Assembly (NCBI GenBank): GCA_020634035.1
Contig: JACKCM010000002.1
Location: forward strand, 124,001 to 188,000
Direction: 5' to 3'
Length of the DNA: 64,000 nt
Origin: Candidatus Obscuribacterales bacterium
GTDB lineage: Bacteria; Cyanobacteriota; Vampirovibrionia; Obscuribacterales; Obscuribacteraceae
Made by a program: the position numbers and the translations under genes. Of the stretch, positions 43,926 to 52,855 are shown piece by piece. Within the stretch, counting starts at the first letter, position 1. Each line of letters starts with the position of its first letter. The notes below the pieces were generated by a model. That model did not search any database and was not told the origin of the DNA. It saw nothing but the letters and a program-made list of their open reading frames with translations.

Positions 43926-45290
43926 ATGAGCACTGATCTCTCTGTTAGCGATACCACCCTGGAGCGTCTGCCACCTCAATCACTTGAGGCGGAGCAAGCT
44001 GTTCTCGGAGCGCTACTGGTCAGTGGCGACGGGATCTCCCGGGTGGTGGACGTGCTCGACCCAGAGTTCTTCTATCGCAAGGCGCACCAGGTCATCTATG
44101 CCGCCATGCTCGATCTCTATGAAGATAACGAGCCCATCGACATCGTCACGGTCTCGCAATTCCTCAAGGATGAAGGCAAGCTTGATGGGGTGGGCGGCAA
44201 GCAATATATAACCGACCTTTCTCTGTCGGTAGCCACCACTGCCAATTTGGAGTATTACGCCAAGGTCGTCCAGGAAAAAGCTCTTCTGCGCATGCTCATC
44301 AAAGCCGGTACAGAGATTGTCGGCAGTTGCTACGAAGAGACCGATGCCGACTCTGCCCTGGATAGAGCTGAGCATATGATCTTCTCGCTTGCTTCCAAGC
44401 GAGAGATGCAGCAACTGGTGCATGTGAAGCACATTGTCGAGGATTCTTTCAGGCAGATTGAAGAACGTTACGAAAACCGAGATGCCCTTGCCGGGGTACC
44501 TTCCGGATTCTACGACCTCGATGCCATGACTTCCGGCTTCCAGTCATCAGATCTGGTTATTCTCGCCGCTCGTCCATCAATGGGTAAAACCGCTTTCGTA
44601 TTGAACCTTGCCCAGCATGCCGCCGTCGAGAAGAATGTCCCGGTTGCCATATTCAGCCTGGAGATGTCGAAAGAGTCTCTGGTCATGAGGATGCTCTGCG
44701 CCGAGGCTCAAATCGATGCCAACCGACTTCGTACCGGTCATATGCACACCACCGACTGGACCAAGCTGGCGGCGGCCATGGGCAGACTGGGAGAGGCTCC
44801 TATTTATATCGATGACTCAGCCCTGGTCAACTCTCTGGATATCAGAGCCAAGTGCCGACGTTTGAAAGCCGAACATAACGGTCTGGGCATGGTAATCATC
44901 GACTATATTCAGCTCATGCACGGCAGAAAACAGACCGACAACCGGGTTCAGGAGGTCTCAGAGATCTCTCGAAGTTTGAAGACCCTGGCCAGGGAGATTT
45001 CGGTTCCGGTTATCGCCCTCTCTCAGTTGTCCCGGGCGGTAGAATCTCGACAGAACAAAAGACCGATGCTCTCGGATTTGAGAGAATCCGGCTCTATCGA
45101 GCAGGACGCCGACCTTGTCATGTTCATCTACCGGGATGAGTACTATAACCCCGAGTCAGAACAGAGGGGAGAAGCCGAGATTATCGTAGCCAAACAAAGG
45201 AACGGCCCCACCGGAACAGTCGAACTACTATTCCAGAACAGTATCACGCGCTTCCTGAATAAGGTCCAGAACCAGTACCAGGAGGACTAG
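43926..45290 (+). CDS. dnaB: Replicative DNA helicase DnaB
   Basis: DnaB is the hexameric fork helicase. It has 454 residues, with an N-terminal primase-interacting domain (LPPQSLEAEQAVLGALL at about residue 16) and a RecA-like C-terminal domain. The Walker A is ARPSMGKTAFVLNLA near residue 217, the Walker B region is MVIIDYIQLMHG, and ALSQLSRAVESR and SDLRESGSIEQDADLV are DnaB hallmarks. No intein is present. The usual upstream neighbour rplI is absent here. Its stop is immediately followed by the GTG of an SGNH hydrolase gene. Confidence 0.97.
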   Translation: MSTDLSVSDTTLERLPPQSLEAEQAVLGALLVSGDGISRVVDVLDPEFFYRKAHQVIYAAMLDLYEDNEPIDIVTVSQFLKDEGKLDGVGGKQYITDLSLSVATTANLEYYAKVVQEKALLRMLIKAGTEIVGSCYEETDADSALDRAEHMIFSLASKREMQQLVHVKHIVEDSFRQIEERYENRDALAGVPSGFYDLDAMTSGFQSSDLVILAARPSMGKTAFVLNLAQHAAVEKNVPVAIFSLEMSKESLVMRMLCAEAQIDANRLRTGHMHTTDWTKLAAAMGRLGEAPIYIDDSALVNSLDIRAKCRRLKAEHNGLGMVIIDYIQLMHGRKQTDNRVQEVSEISRSLKTLAREISVPVIALSQLSRAVESRQNKRPMLSDLRESGSIEQDADLVMFIYRDEYYNPESEQRGEAEIIVAKQRNGPTGTVELLFQNSITRFLNKVQNQYQED

Positions 45291-46115
45291 GTGAAGCGAT
45301 ACCCGGGGCTTATCCTGGTTCTTGTTCTGTTGCTCGGTGCTGCTGCCCTGGTGAAGTTTTCCGGTGAGGTCAATAATAGAGTGGATTTTTTCTTGCCTCA
45401 TCTAATCGCTGCCGATGCTGAGCAACCGGTTCAAGACTTGCCGCCTATGCTGGAGGGGGTTTCGAAAGTTGCCTGCGTGGGCGACAGCATCACCTATGCC
45501 CGGGGAGAAGGCACCGGCTATACGGATAGGCTGGCTGAATACCTTGCCGTAATTTTTCCCCGGCAGCATATAGAGGTCTTGAACCGGGGCATAAGCGGTG
45601 AACACTCCTACCAGATGGAGGCGCGATTTCAACGGGATGCCATCGCCACCGGTGCCGAGCTTATAATCATCTTTGCCGGTGTCAATGATGTCGGTCACGG
45701 CTTCGACCGGAACCATCCGGCAGGGGACGGACCGGCAGGAACAAGCCTGAAAGATTATCTCGCCAGCATGGCGCATATGATCGATATGGCAAAAGAGAAC
45801 CGGCGCAAAGTGCTTTTGATTACACCGCCGACCATCTTCGAAGATGTCGAGAATCCCATGGATAAGAAGCTCGATCTCTACTGCCGAGAGCTCAGAGTCC
45901 TGGCTCAAGAGAAGCAGGTGCCGGTGGCCGATGTCAGGCTTGCTTTCGTCGAGATGACTTCAGCATATAGAAGCAGCTGCAATGCCACCGACTATCTACT
46001 CACCACCGATGGTATCCATCCCAATTCTCTGGGAGACAAAGTAATCGCCGAGTCTGTAATGAACACAATCGGTATCACCGCCCAGTCGAGAAAAAATGTA
46101 CTCCGGGCCCCTTAA
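45291..46115 (+). CDS. Secreted or anchored SGNH/GDSL hydrolase
   Basis: The 274-residue protein has an N-terminal hydrophobic signal or anchor (LILVLVLLLGAAALV). Block I has Ser66 in VGDSITYARG, the block III Asn is Asn132 in FAGVNDVG, and the block V Asp/His are in DGIHPN near the C-terminus. The complete catalytic set indicates an active esterase or acetylhydrolase; the substrate is unknown, with polysaccharide deacetylation one possibility. The GTG start at 45291 directly abuts the dnaB stop, so translation is probably coupled to dnaB. Its end overlaps the end of thrS by 4 bases (convergent). Confidence 0.88.
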   Translation: MKRYPGLILVLVLLLGAAALVKFSGEVNNRVDFFLPHLIAADAEQPVQDLPPMLEGVSKVACVGDSITYARGEGTGYTDRLAEYLAVIFPRQHIEVLNRGISGEHSYQMEARFQRDAIATGAELIIIFAGVNDVGHGFDRNHPAGDGPAGTSLKDYLASMAHMIDMAKENRRKVLLITPPTIFEDVENPMDKKLDLYCRELRVLAQEKQVPVADVRLAFVEMTSAYRSSCNATDYLLTTDGIHPNSLGDKVIAESVMNTIGITAQSRKNVLRAP

Positions 46116-47947
46116 CTTTTATAGAAAGTCCGGGTGCTGATTTCGTTTTTTATCGAGGCGATGAAATCCTCTTCTTTTACTTCATTACGATGCTCTCCGG
46201 ATCTGGCTCTTACCGAGAGCTGTCCGGATGCTTCTTCCTTGGCTCCCACAATCACCAGATAAGGAATCTTGCGTAGAGCGAGTTCTCGAATTCTTTTGTT
46301 GAGGCTTTTGTTCTCATCATCGAGCTCTACCCTCAATGAATGCTCTTGCAGTCTATTGAAGAGCTCTCGAGCAAAGGCGCTTTGCTCTTGCGATACAGGA
46401 AGCACCGCTATTTGAACCGGGCTCAGCCAGAGCGGCAGATTGCCGCCTGTGTGTTCCAGTAAAAGACCGAGAAATCTGTCGAGAGATCCGTAGATTACCC
46501 GGTGAATCACCACCGGAGTTTTTCTTTCGCCGTCGGCGGCTATGTATTTGCACTGAAAGCGTCGGGGCAATTGATAATCCAGCTGAATCGTGCCCATCTG
46601 CCAGCTTCTATCGAGGCTGTCGCGCATCATGATATCTATTTTCGGACCATAGAAAGCTCCTTCTCCCGGAGCAACTCTATAACCGTCCTCACCCAGTCTT
46701 TTATCTAGAACTTTCTTGAGCAAGGCTTCGGCTTTGTCCCAGTCTGAAGCATCGCCTAAGAAACTGTCAGGACGAGCCGATAGTCTGAACTCATATTCCA
46801 TATTGAAGACTCTATAAAAATGGTCGGCGAGATCAAAAATCTCTTCGAACTCCGCTTCTATCTGGCTGTTATCCTTATCATCAGCTAGAAAGATATGGGC
46901 GTCGTCCTGTTGAAATTTTTGCACCCGCAATAGACCATGCAGCGTTCCCGAGCGCTCTTTGCGATGGAGCGGATCGCAATCTGAGAGGCGCAAAGGAAGA
47001 TCTCGATAGCTTCTCAGTTTGAGATTATAAATTAGCATGGCATTGGGACAGTTCATCGGCTTGATGCCGTATTCGATATCATCTTCATCATGCTCTTCGT
47101 CGTGGCAGACAAACATGTTTTCTCGGTAGTGCTCCCAGTGGCCGGAAACCTCGTAGAGTTTGCGGGAGTTCAGAAGCGGTGCCGAGAACTCTTTATAGCC
47201 CCGACGCTGGTGCTCGGCTCTCCAGAAGGCGAGCAGTTCGTTCATCACCACAAGACCGTTCGGAAGCCAGTAGGGCATTCCCGGAGCCGACTCGTCAAAG
47301 TGAAAGAGCTCCAGCGCTTTGCCTAACTTTCGGTGATCTCTTTCTCTGCCCCGAGCCAGTTTCTCCAGATAGCTCTTTAACTGCTCTTCCGATTGCCATG
47401 CCGTGGCATAGATTCGACAGAGCATCTCTCTTCTTTCATCGCCTCTCCAGAAAGCTCCTGCCGTCGAAAGCACCTTAACGGCCTGCGGGTCTATCTCGTC
47501 GGCCGATACCACATGGGGGCCTTTGCAGAGATCGACGAAGTGATTGTGCTCATAAACTGAAAGCGGTATCGGTTTTTCGGCGGCGTCGCCGGCATCTGCG
47601 AGAATCGCCTCGATTAACTCCAGTTTCAGGGGCTGGTCGGCAAAGAGAGAGCGGGCTTCGACCGCGCTTACTTCGCGACCGACAAAGCGGCAGCCGCTCT
47701 CTATTATCGCTTTCATCCTGTTCTCGATAGAGAGAAGATCCTCTTCTTTTATCTGTCTGGGCAGGAGAAAGTCGTAGTAGAAGCCGTTTTCTATAGGAGG
47801 GCCCACACCCAGTTTTACTTTGCTCTCAGAATTCTCTTCTTCGAAATGTTCTATCACCGCTTCGGCCATGATATGGGCGAGGCTGTGCCGTATTCTGAAG
47901 AGTTTGTCGTTGTTAGCCATTGAATCGATTGGGTTCATAGAGTTCAT
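46112..47947 (-). CDS. thrS: Threonyl-tRNA synthetase without TGS domain
   Basis: ThrS charges tRNA-Thr. It has 611 residues. The editing (N2) domain starts almost at once (RHSLAHIMAEAVIEHF) with its metal-site-like HNHFVDLCKGPHV. The class II core contains zinc ligands Cys in MNCPNAML, His in HGLLRVQKF and His in VIHRVIYGSLDRF, and is followed by the anticodon-binding domain. The N-terminal TGS domain of about 60 residues found in E. coli ThrS is missing, as in cyanobacterial enzymes. The start at 47947 has AAAGGA 7 bases upstream. Expression is probably controlled by the threonine-rich leader and attenuator at 47970-48137. Confidence 0.96.
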   Translation of the reverse strand: MNSMNPIDSMANNDKLFRIRHSLAHIMAEAVIEHFEEENSESKVKLGVGPPIENGFYYDFLLPRQIKEEDLLSIENRMKAIIESGCRFVGREVSAVEARSLFADQPLKLELIEAILADAGDAAEKPIPLSVYEHNHFVDLCKGPHVVSADEIDPQAVKVLSTAGAFWRGDERREMLCRIYATAWQSEEQLKSYLEKLARGRERDHRKLGKALELFHFDESAPGMPYWLPNGLVVMNELLAFWRAEHQRRGYKEFSAPLLNSRKLYEVSGHWEHYRENMFVCHDEEHDEDDIEYGIKPMNCPNAMLIYNLKLRSYRDLPLRLSDCDPLHRKERSGTLHGLLRVQKFQQDDAHIFLADDKDNSQIEAEFEEIFDLADHFYRVFNMEYEFRLSARPDSFLGDASDWDKAEALLKKVLDKRLGEDGYRVAPGEGAFYGPKIDIMMRDSLDRSWQMGTIQLDYQLPRRFQCKYIAADGERKTPVVIHRVIYGSLDRFLGLLLEHTGGNLPLWLSPVQIAVLPVSQEQSAFARELFNRLQEHSLRVELDDENKSLNKRIRELALRKIPYLVIVGAKEEASGQLSVRARSGEHRNEVKEEDFIASIKNEISTRTFYKS

Positions 47948-47969
47948 AATTTTATCCTTTTAGATATGC

Positions 47970-48000
47970 AAAAACAAAGAGCCAGGCTTCTGCCTGGCTC
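47970..48000 (-). terminator. Attenuator (intrinsic terminator) of thrS
   Basis: On the minus strand, GAGCCAGGC (48000-47992) and GCCTGGCTC (47987-47979) form a perfect 9-bp stem with an AGAA loop. TTTGTTTTT (47978-47970) follows. It ends 22 bases upstream of the thrS ATG and leaves the ribosome binding site free. Part of its 5' arm, AGCCAG (47999-47994), can pair instead with TTGGCT (48048-48043) or, with a bulge, CCGGCT (48037-48032) in the leader, which would act as antiterminator. Confidence 0.85.
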
Positions 48001-48027
48001 TCGTGAATGCTTTTTTCGTATTCTTGC

Positions 48028-48102
48028 TTACAGCCGGACTTCAGCCAACTTATCGGGTGGCGTTGTAGTGTTTGTCCGGGTGGTGGTGGCAAATATGTTC
48101 AT
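48028..48102 (-). CDS. Threonine-rich leader peptide of thrS (attenuation)
   Basis: A 24-codon frame runs from ATG 48102 to TAA 48028-48030. It starts MNIFATTTRTNTTTPP and contains seven threonine codons (ACC x3, ACA x2, ACT, ACG) within nine positions (codons 6-14). CCGGAC (48079-48074), inside the Thr codons, is exactly complementary to GTCCGG (48039-48034) near the peptide end. That gives the 1:2 stem of a classical attenuator. When threonyl-tRNA is scarce, stalling on these codons would free the 2:3 pairing and prevent the terminator. No ribosome binding site is visible, and the predicted transcription start coincides with the ATG. Confidence 0.82.
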   Translation of the reverse strand: MNIFATTTRTNTTTPPDKLAEVRL

Positions 48103-48109
48103 GAATTCT

Positions 48110-48137
48110 ATTATCTACGCAGCAAGAACTCCGTCAA
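48110..48137 (-). promoter_or_regulatory. Promoter of the thrS leader
   Basis: TTGACG (48137-48132, 5 of 6 to consensus) and GATAAT (48115-48110, 5 of 6) are separated by 16 bases on the minus strand. Seven bases separate the -10 box from the A of the leader-peptide ATG at 48102, so transcription probably starts at or next to that A and yields a leaderless message. The promoter lies just after the stop of the YVTN gene. Confidence 0.7.
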
Positions 48138-48168
48138 GGGGCGAAGCTCGATCTCTTTACATATTGCT

Positions 48169-49611
48169 CTATTCTGCTTTATCTATCCAGATTGCATTAT
48201 CGGTGGTGCATCCTATTCGAGGCTGCTCCGAGAACTCCATGGTCTCTGTATCCAGAACACCGACGGTGTCGGTGGCGGCACTGGTGACCAGAAGTTTTTG
48301 GGTCCCTGGAATGAACATTATCTTGCTGGGAAACTCCACATCGAGGGGGAGCTGGACATCTTTTGCTTTTGTGTAGTCCGGGATTTTGTATGCGACTATG
48401 GTGTTGTCTTTGGCGTTGGCGACAAAGAGCAGTTGTTCATCGGGGCTCAGGGCTATGCCGGTTGGACCCTCTCCTACTTTTAGAGTGCGCGCCACTCTGC
48501 GATTGGCTATGTCTATAATCGATACCGTATTAGAGACCCTATTAGTAACGAAGGCTGCTTTACTGTTCTTCGAGATTAGCACCTCCGAAGGAAGCTCTCC
48601 GACCTTCACGAAACCGACCGCCTTTTGATTTAGAGTGGATACAAAGGTGACTTCTCCGCTCTGACCGTTCAACACCAGTAGCATGTAGCCGCTGGGGGTG
48701 ATTGCTACTTTGGTCGGTCCCGGCCGCACTCTGGTTCGCATCAAGGCTTTACCCGACTCTATCTCGACCACGCTCACATAATTCTGGGCTGTTTCGCAAA
48801 CATACAAAAATTTGCCCCGGGCCATGCTCGCTATCCCTTTTGGACTTGCCCCCGGCGGTAGCGCAATCGGATCAAGAAACTTCTTTGCCACCGGATCCAG
48901 CACCAGAATCCGATTTTTGGTCTGGTCGCAAATATAAAGTTTGCCGTTGCAACAGGTCATGCCGGCGGGGGTTCCGTCGGTGACCAGCTCGGAGCTTTTT
49001 TCTAGACCATCCATGACTATTATTTTGCCGGTGGCAGGAGAGGTTAGAAAAACGGTCCCGTCTCGCTTCTCTATAGGCTCTGCGGTCTCTGTTTTCTCGA
49101 CTGTCTCTTCTGGTTGCTTCTCTGCTTTGATCACTTCGATGTCGAGTTCGCCTATCAATGACTGGTACTCTTCTGAGGTCGTCATACCCTGGGGAACAAT
49201 CAGATCCGGCGGCAGGTGACCGGTTAAAAGTTTGTCTTTGAAGTCTTCAGGGGATCCGTCCGGTAAAGAGAAGATCAGCTTATCGCCTTCTTTAATCAGA
49301 CGAATAAAGACCCATTTGTTGTTGAAGACAAGAACCCTGGGATTTGTTGCCGGAATTTTTGAGAGAAGCTGTACATCGCTTGATAGATCCACTTTGTCTT
49401 TCGGTATCACGGGTACGAACAGATCTTCTTTGCCGACCTGAAGCACTCCATCAAGACGGATTCTAACCTCGGTACCCGGGAAGGCGGATTGCACAGCTTT
49501 CTTTAACGGATCCGGCAGCCTCGTGGCCAGTGCCTGACCTTGCGTCAAGCACAGAAGCAGAAAGAGAGATAGCGAGCGAATAACTAGCTTCGTTTTACCC
49601 ATGGCAAACAT
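48169..49611 (-). CDS. Exported YVTN-type beta-propeller protein
   Basis: The 480-residue protein has a signal peptide (LSLFLLLCLTQGQALA), an N-terminal domain of about 140 residues with no clear match, and a glutamate-rich hinge (about 155-180). A seven-bladed propeller-like domain follows (about 185-475). Blade motifs include FVTNRVSNTVSIIDIANRRV, TGIALSPDEQLLFVANAKDN and GTVFLTSPATGKIIVMDG. Such repeats occur in surface and lactonase-like proteins. No active-site residues can be identified. The start could also be ATG 49602. It is transcribed toward the thrS leader without an intervening terminator. Confidence 0.85.
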   Translation of the reverse strand: MFAMGKTKLVIRSLSLFLLLCLTQGQALATRLPDPLKKAVQSAFPGTEVRIRLDGVLQVGKEDLFVPVIPKDKVDLSSDVQLLSKIPATNPRVLVFNNKWVFIRLIKEGDKLIFSLPDGSPEDFKDKLLTGHLPPDLIVPQGMTTSEEYQSLIGELDIEVIKAEKQPEETVEKTETAEPIEKRDGTVFLTSPATGKIIVMDGLEKSSELVTDGTPAGMTCCNGKLYICDQTKNRILVLDPVAKKFLDPIALPPGASPKGIASMARGKFLYVCETAQNYVSVVEIESGKALMRTRVRPGPTKVAITPSGYMLLVLNGQSGEVTFVSTLNQKAVGFVKVGELPSEVLISKNSKAAFVTNRVSNTVSIIDIANRRVARTLKVGEGPTGIALSPDEQLLFVANAKDNTIVAYKIPDYTKAKDVQLPLDVEFPSKIMFIPGTQKLLVTSAATDTVGVLDTETMEFSEQPRIGCTTDNAIWIDKAE

Positions 49612-49649
49612 ACTATCAAATAGAAGGAATACTTTCCCAAATCGCCTGC

Positions 49650-50951
49650 TTACTCGTCATTTTTGGGACGAAATGCATCTACTATCTTGTCGAGAAAAGA
49701 GTCATTATGTTTCTCATGATGCTTCTCTTCTTTTGTCTCTTTATCGGCGTTTCCGTTTTTGTTTTTTTTTGACTCTTTTTTAGTTTCTTTCTCAGATTCG
49801 GAGGACTTTTCCTTTTCGGCAGGGCTCTTCTCCTCTCTGGCTTCTACTTCGAGACTCTCTCCCCGGATAGAGGCCAGTTTCTGGAAGAGTTCTTTCTCTT
49901 CTTTTGAGAGTTTCTTCGGAGTCTCCACATTTACATGAACCACCTGATCTCCCCGGCGGTTGGGGTAATTGAGGATGGGGACCCCCATGTCTTTCATGAT
50001 CAGTTTGGTGCCGCCCTGAATTCCCTGGGGGATTTTGAGAACCTTGGAACCTTCAACGGTGGGGACCATGACCTCCCCTCCCAGGGCTGCCATAGAGAAA
50101 GATACCGGCTGTTTGACGTGGACGGTGCTGCCTTCTCTGATGAAGTCTTTATGTTGTTTGACATGGACGATAATGAAAAGATCACCGAAAGCGCCGCCCT
50201 GGGCGCCTTTGTCTCCGGCGCCTGTCAGCCTCATTCTGGCTCCGTCGTCTATGCCGGCTGGAACTTTGAGATCGAAATCGACTTTCTTGCGATTGAGACC
50301 TTGACCGCGGCAGTCTTTGCACGGTTTTTCTATCTGCTTGCCTCTACCGGAACATTTGGGGCAGGTGGTTATCTGATAGGTCTGGACAAACAGCATGTTG
50401 ACCAGCTCTTTGACCTGGCCTACTCCGCCGCAGGTTTCACAGGTGCTAATCTTGCTGCCCGGGCTGGCACCGTCGCCATCACAGGTGGTGCAGTCTTCCA
50501 GTCTGTTTACGGTGATCTTCTTGGTGCAACCGAAGACGGCTTCTAAAAAGTCTATCTCCAGATCATATTTGAGATGGGCTCCGTGACTGGGTCCCTGGGG
50601 ACGGCCGAAACCGCCGGAGGTTCTGAATCCGCCGCCGAATAAAGATTCTAAAATATCGTCGATGCCGAAACCGGCGAAGGAGCTGAAGTCAACGTCCTCG
50701 AAACCGCGGGTGGAGCCTTTTACCCCTTCGTGACCGTAGCGGTCGTAGGCTGCTCTTTTTTGCTCGTCGGAGAGTACTTCATAAGCTTCGGCAAGCTCTT
50801 TGAAGGCTTGCTCATCTCCGCTCTCTTTGTTGTCCGGGTGAAGTGATCGAGCTTTCTTTCGAAAGGCTTTTTTGATCTCCTCGGCGCTTGAGTCCTTCGG
50901 TACTCCGATCGTCTCGTAGTAGTCCTGTTTAGCGTTTGCCATGGTCTTCAT
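49650..50951 (-). CDS. dnaJ: Chaperone DnaJ with long charged C-terminal tail
   Basis: DnaJ delivers substrates to DnaK and stimulates its ATPase. The J domain (about residues 8-75) contains the HPD motif. A G/F region follows (SFAGFGIDDILESLFGGGF), then four CxxCxGxG zinc repeats (CTTCDGDG, CETCGGVG, CPKCSGRG, CKDCRGQG) and the C-terminal substrate-binding domain. About 65 extra residues (from about 365) form a Lys/Glu/Ser-rich tail ending in FLDKIVDAFRPKNDE, not typical of DnaJ. It is third in grpE-dnaK-dnaJ, with 19 bases after dnaK. Confidence 0.95.
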   Translation of the reverse strand: MKTMANAKQDYYETIGVPKDSSAEEIKKAFRKKARSLHPDNKESGDEQAFKELAEAYEVLSDEQKRAAYDRYGHEGVKGSTRGFEDVDFSSFAGFGIDDILESLFGGGFRTSGGFGRPQGPSHGAHLKYDLEIDFLEAVFGCTKKITVNRLEDCTTCDGDGASPGSKISTCETCGGVGQVKELVNMLFVQTYQITTCPKCSGRGKQIEKPCKDCRGQGLNRKKVDFDLKVPAGIDDGARMRLTGAGDKGAQGGAFGDLFIIVHVKQHKDFIREGSTVHVKQPVSFSMAALGGEVMVPTVEGSKVLKIPQGIQGGTKLIMKDMGVPILNYPNRRGDQVVHVNVETPKKLSKEEKELFQKLASIRGESLEVEAREEKSPAEKEKSSESEKETKKESKKNKNGNADKETKEEKHHEKHNDSFLDKIVDAFRPKNDE

Positions 50952-50970
50952 CTATTCCGGTATCCATTAG

Positions 50971-52842
50971 TTAATCTATGTCGAGCCGACCATCATCATC
51001 CTGATCGCTCGAATCTTCACCTGGTTTTTGATCTCCTTCGCCCAGCTCGATTGGCCCCGTGGGCTTTTTCGGCTGTTTCGGCGTCGGGGCCCGTTTGCTG
51101 CCTGTATGAATCGCCCGACCCATATCGAGCAGGGCTACATCCAGTCCACCGATGCAGGAGTTTAGTTCGGTGTCATTTTCATTATTTGATTTAAGCGCTT
51201 CTTTGACAGCTTCTACGGCACGGGTCACTTTGTCCACCACCGAGTTGTCGACGGTCTCGCCATATTTCTGGATGGTTCTTTCGGCATCGGCCACCAGACC
51301 TTCGGCTTTGATTCTGGCAGAGATTTTCTCTCTGGCATGGCGGTCTTGTTCCGCATACTCTTCGGCTTCGCGCTTAAGATCTTCTACCTCTTCAGGACTC
51401 AAGCCGGTTGTACGCTGAATCGTTATAGAGTGCCTGATGCCCGAGCCATGGTCTCTGGCGCTACAGTGCACGATGCCGTCGGCGTCTATGTCGAAGGTGA
51501 CCTCAATCTTTGGTACTCCCCGTGGTGCCGGGGGAATGCCGGTCAGATAGAACTTGGCCAGCGACTTGTTATCGGTGACCAGATCCCTTTCACCCTGTAG
51601 AACATGCACTTCTACCGAAGTCTGTCTGTCTTCGTTGGTGGTGAATATCGTGGTACGGCTTGTCGGAATCGTGGTGTTTCGCTCGATTATCTTGGTGAAA
51701 AGATTGCCGGCGGTCTCTATGCCCAGAGAGAGCGGGATCACATCGAGAAGCAGCACATCTTGCAGGTTGCCGGCAAGAATCGAGGCCTGGATGGCGGCAC
51801 CAAGGGCGACGGCTTCGTCAGGATTAACTGATTTTGAGGGCTCTTTGTTGAAGAAGCGCCGGATCATATCTTGTACTGCCGGTATTCTCGTGGAGCCTCC
51901 CACCAGGATAATGCTGCCAATCTGTTCAGGATTGAGCTGGGAGTCTTCCAGGGCTTGCTGAACCGGGCCTATGCAGGCTTCCACCAGATCGGCCGTCAGC
52001 TCGTTGAACTGGGCTCTGGTCAACTGGGTCTCTAGATGCAGAGGTCCGGTTTCATTGGCGGTAAGAAAAGGAAGATGGATGTCGCTGACCATAGCCGAGG
52101 AGAGCTCGATCTTGGTCTTCTCTGCGGTCTCTTTCAGTCTTTGAATCGCCATCAGATCGTTGGATAGATCGATATCGGTCTGTTTTCTGAACTCTTCGAT
52201 TAGCCAGTCGATAATTTTCTGATCGAAGTCGTCACCACCAAGGCGATTGTTGCCGGAGGTGGCCTTAACTTCGAATACGCCCTCGGTGATCTCGAGAATG
52301 CTGACATCGAAGGTGCCACCACCCAGGTCGAAGACCAGTATGGTCGATTGATCATCCAGTTTGTCGAGACCATAAGCAAGAGCACTGGCGGTGGGTTCGT
52401 TGATTATCCTGAGCACTTCAAGACCGGCTATCTGACCGGCGTCCCTGGTAGATTGTCTCTGGGCGTCATTGAAATAGGCCGGCACTGTGATAACCGCTCT
52501 CGATACCCTCTCTCCGAGAAAGGCTTCGGCATCTGCTTTGAGCTTTTGTATAATCATCGCCGAAATTTGCTCGGGGCTGTGGCTGACCTCGTCGATGGTC
52601 ACCCGATAGTTTGTGCCCATCTCTCGTTTTATAGACTGGATGGTTCGGGTGGGGTTGGTGACGGCCTGTCTTTTGGCGACCTGGCCGACCAGGCGTTCGC
52701 CGTTTCTGGTCATGGCAATAACCGACGGTGTGGTTCTATGACCTTCCGCGTTTTCTATGATCGCCGGAGAGCCGCCTTCCATGATCGCCACGCATGAATG
52801 GGTCGTTCCCAGATCTATTCCTATTATTCTGTCGCCACTCAT
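50971..52842 (-). CDS. dnaK: Chaperone DnaK (Hsp70)
   Basis: This is the ATP-dependent folding chaperone, 623 residues. The nucleotide-binding domain opens with IIGIDLGTTHSCVAIMEGG and contains VPAYFNDAQRQSTRDAG, IINEPTASALAYGLDK and VFDLGGGTFDVSIL. The substrate-binding domain begins after the linker VLLLDVIPLSLGIET. The C-terminal lid ends in a Pro/Lys then Asp-rich tail (DDDGRLDID). It lies 13 bases downstream of grpE and 19 upstream of dnaJ. Many bacteria have several dnaK genes; this one is the operon-borne copy. Confidence 0.97.
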   Translation of the reverse strand: MSGDRIIGIDLGTTHSCVAIMEGGSPAIIENAEGHRTTPSVIAMTRNGERLVGQVAKRQAVTNPTRTIQSIKREMGTNYRVTIDEVSHSPEQISAMIIQKLKADAEAFLGERVSRAVITVPAYFNDAQRQSTRDAGQIAGLEVLRIINEPTASALAYGLDKLDDQSTILVFDLGGGTFDVSILEITEGVFEVKATSGNNRLGGDDFDQKIIDWLIEEFRKQTDIDLSNDLMAIQRLKETAEKTKIELSSAMVSDIHLPFLTANETGPLHLETQLTRAQFNELTADLVEACIGPVQQALEDSQLNPEQIGSIILVGGSTRIPAVQDMIRRFFNKEPSKSVNPDEAVALGAAIQASILAGNLQDVLLLDVIPLSLGIETAGNLFTKIIERNTTIPTSRTTIFTTNEDRQTSVEVHVLQGERDLVTDNKSLAKFYLTGIPPAPRGVPKIEVTFDIDADGIVHCSARDHGSGIRHSITIQRTTGLSPEEVEDLKREAEEYAEQDRHAREKISARIKAEGLVADAERTIQKYGETVDNSVVDKVTRAVEAVKEALKSNNENDTELNSCIGGLDVALLDMGRAIHTGSKRAPTPKQPKKPTGPIELGEGDQKPGEDSSDQDDDGRLDID

Positions 52843-52855
52843 CGGTCAAGCAGTC

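Noticed and set aside
47970..48000. Terminator belonging only to the YVTN gene
   Set aside because: It lies about 170 bases past the YVTN stop and downstream of a good promoter and the leader frame, so an attenuator role fits better, although it would also stop read-through.
47948..48168. T-box riboswitch for thrS
   Set aside because: No T-box core sequence or specifier loop is visible on the minus strand. A GGGTGGCGTTG string lies on the plus strand, the wrong strand. The Thr-rich peptide and competing stems explain the region better.
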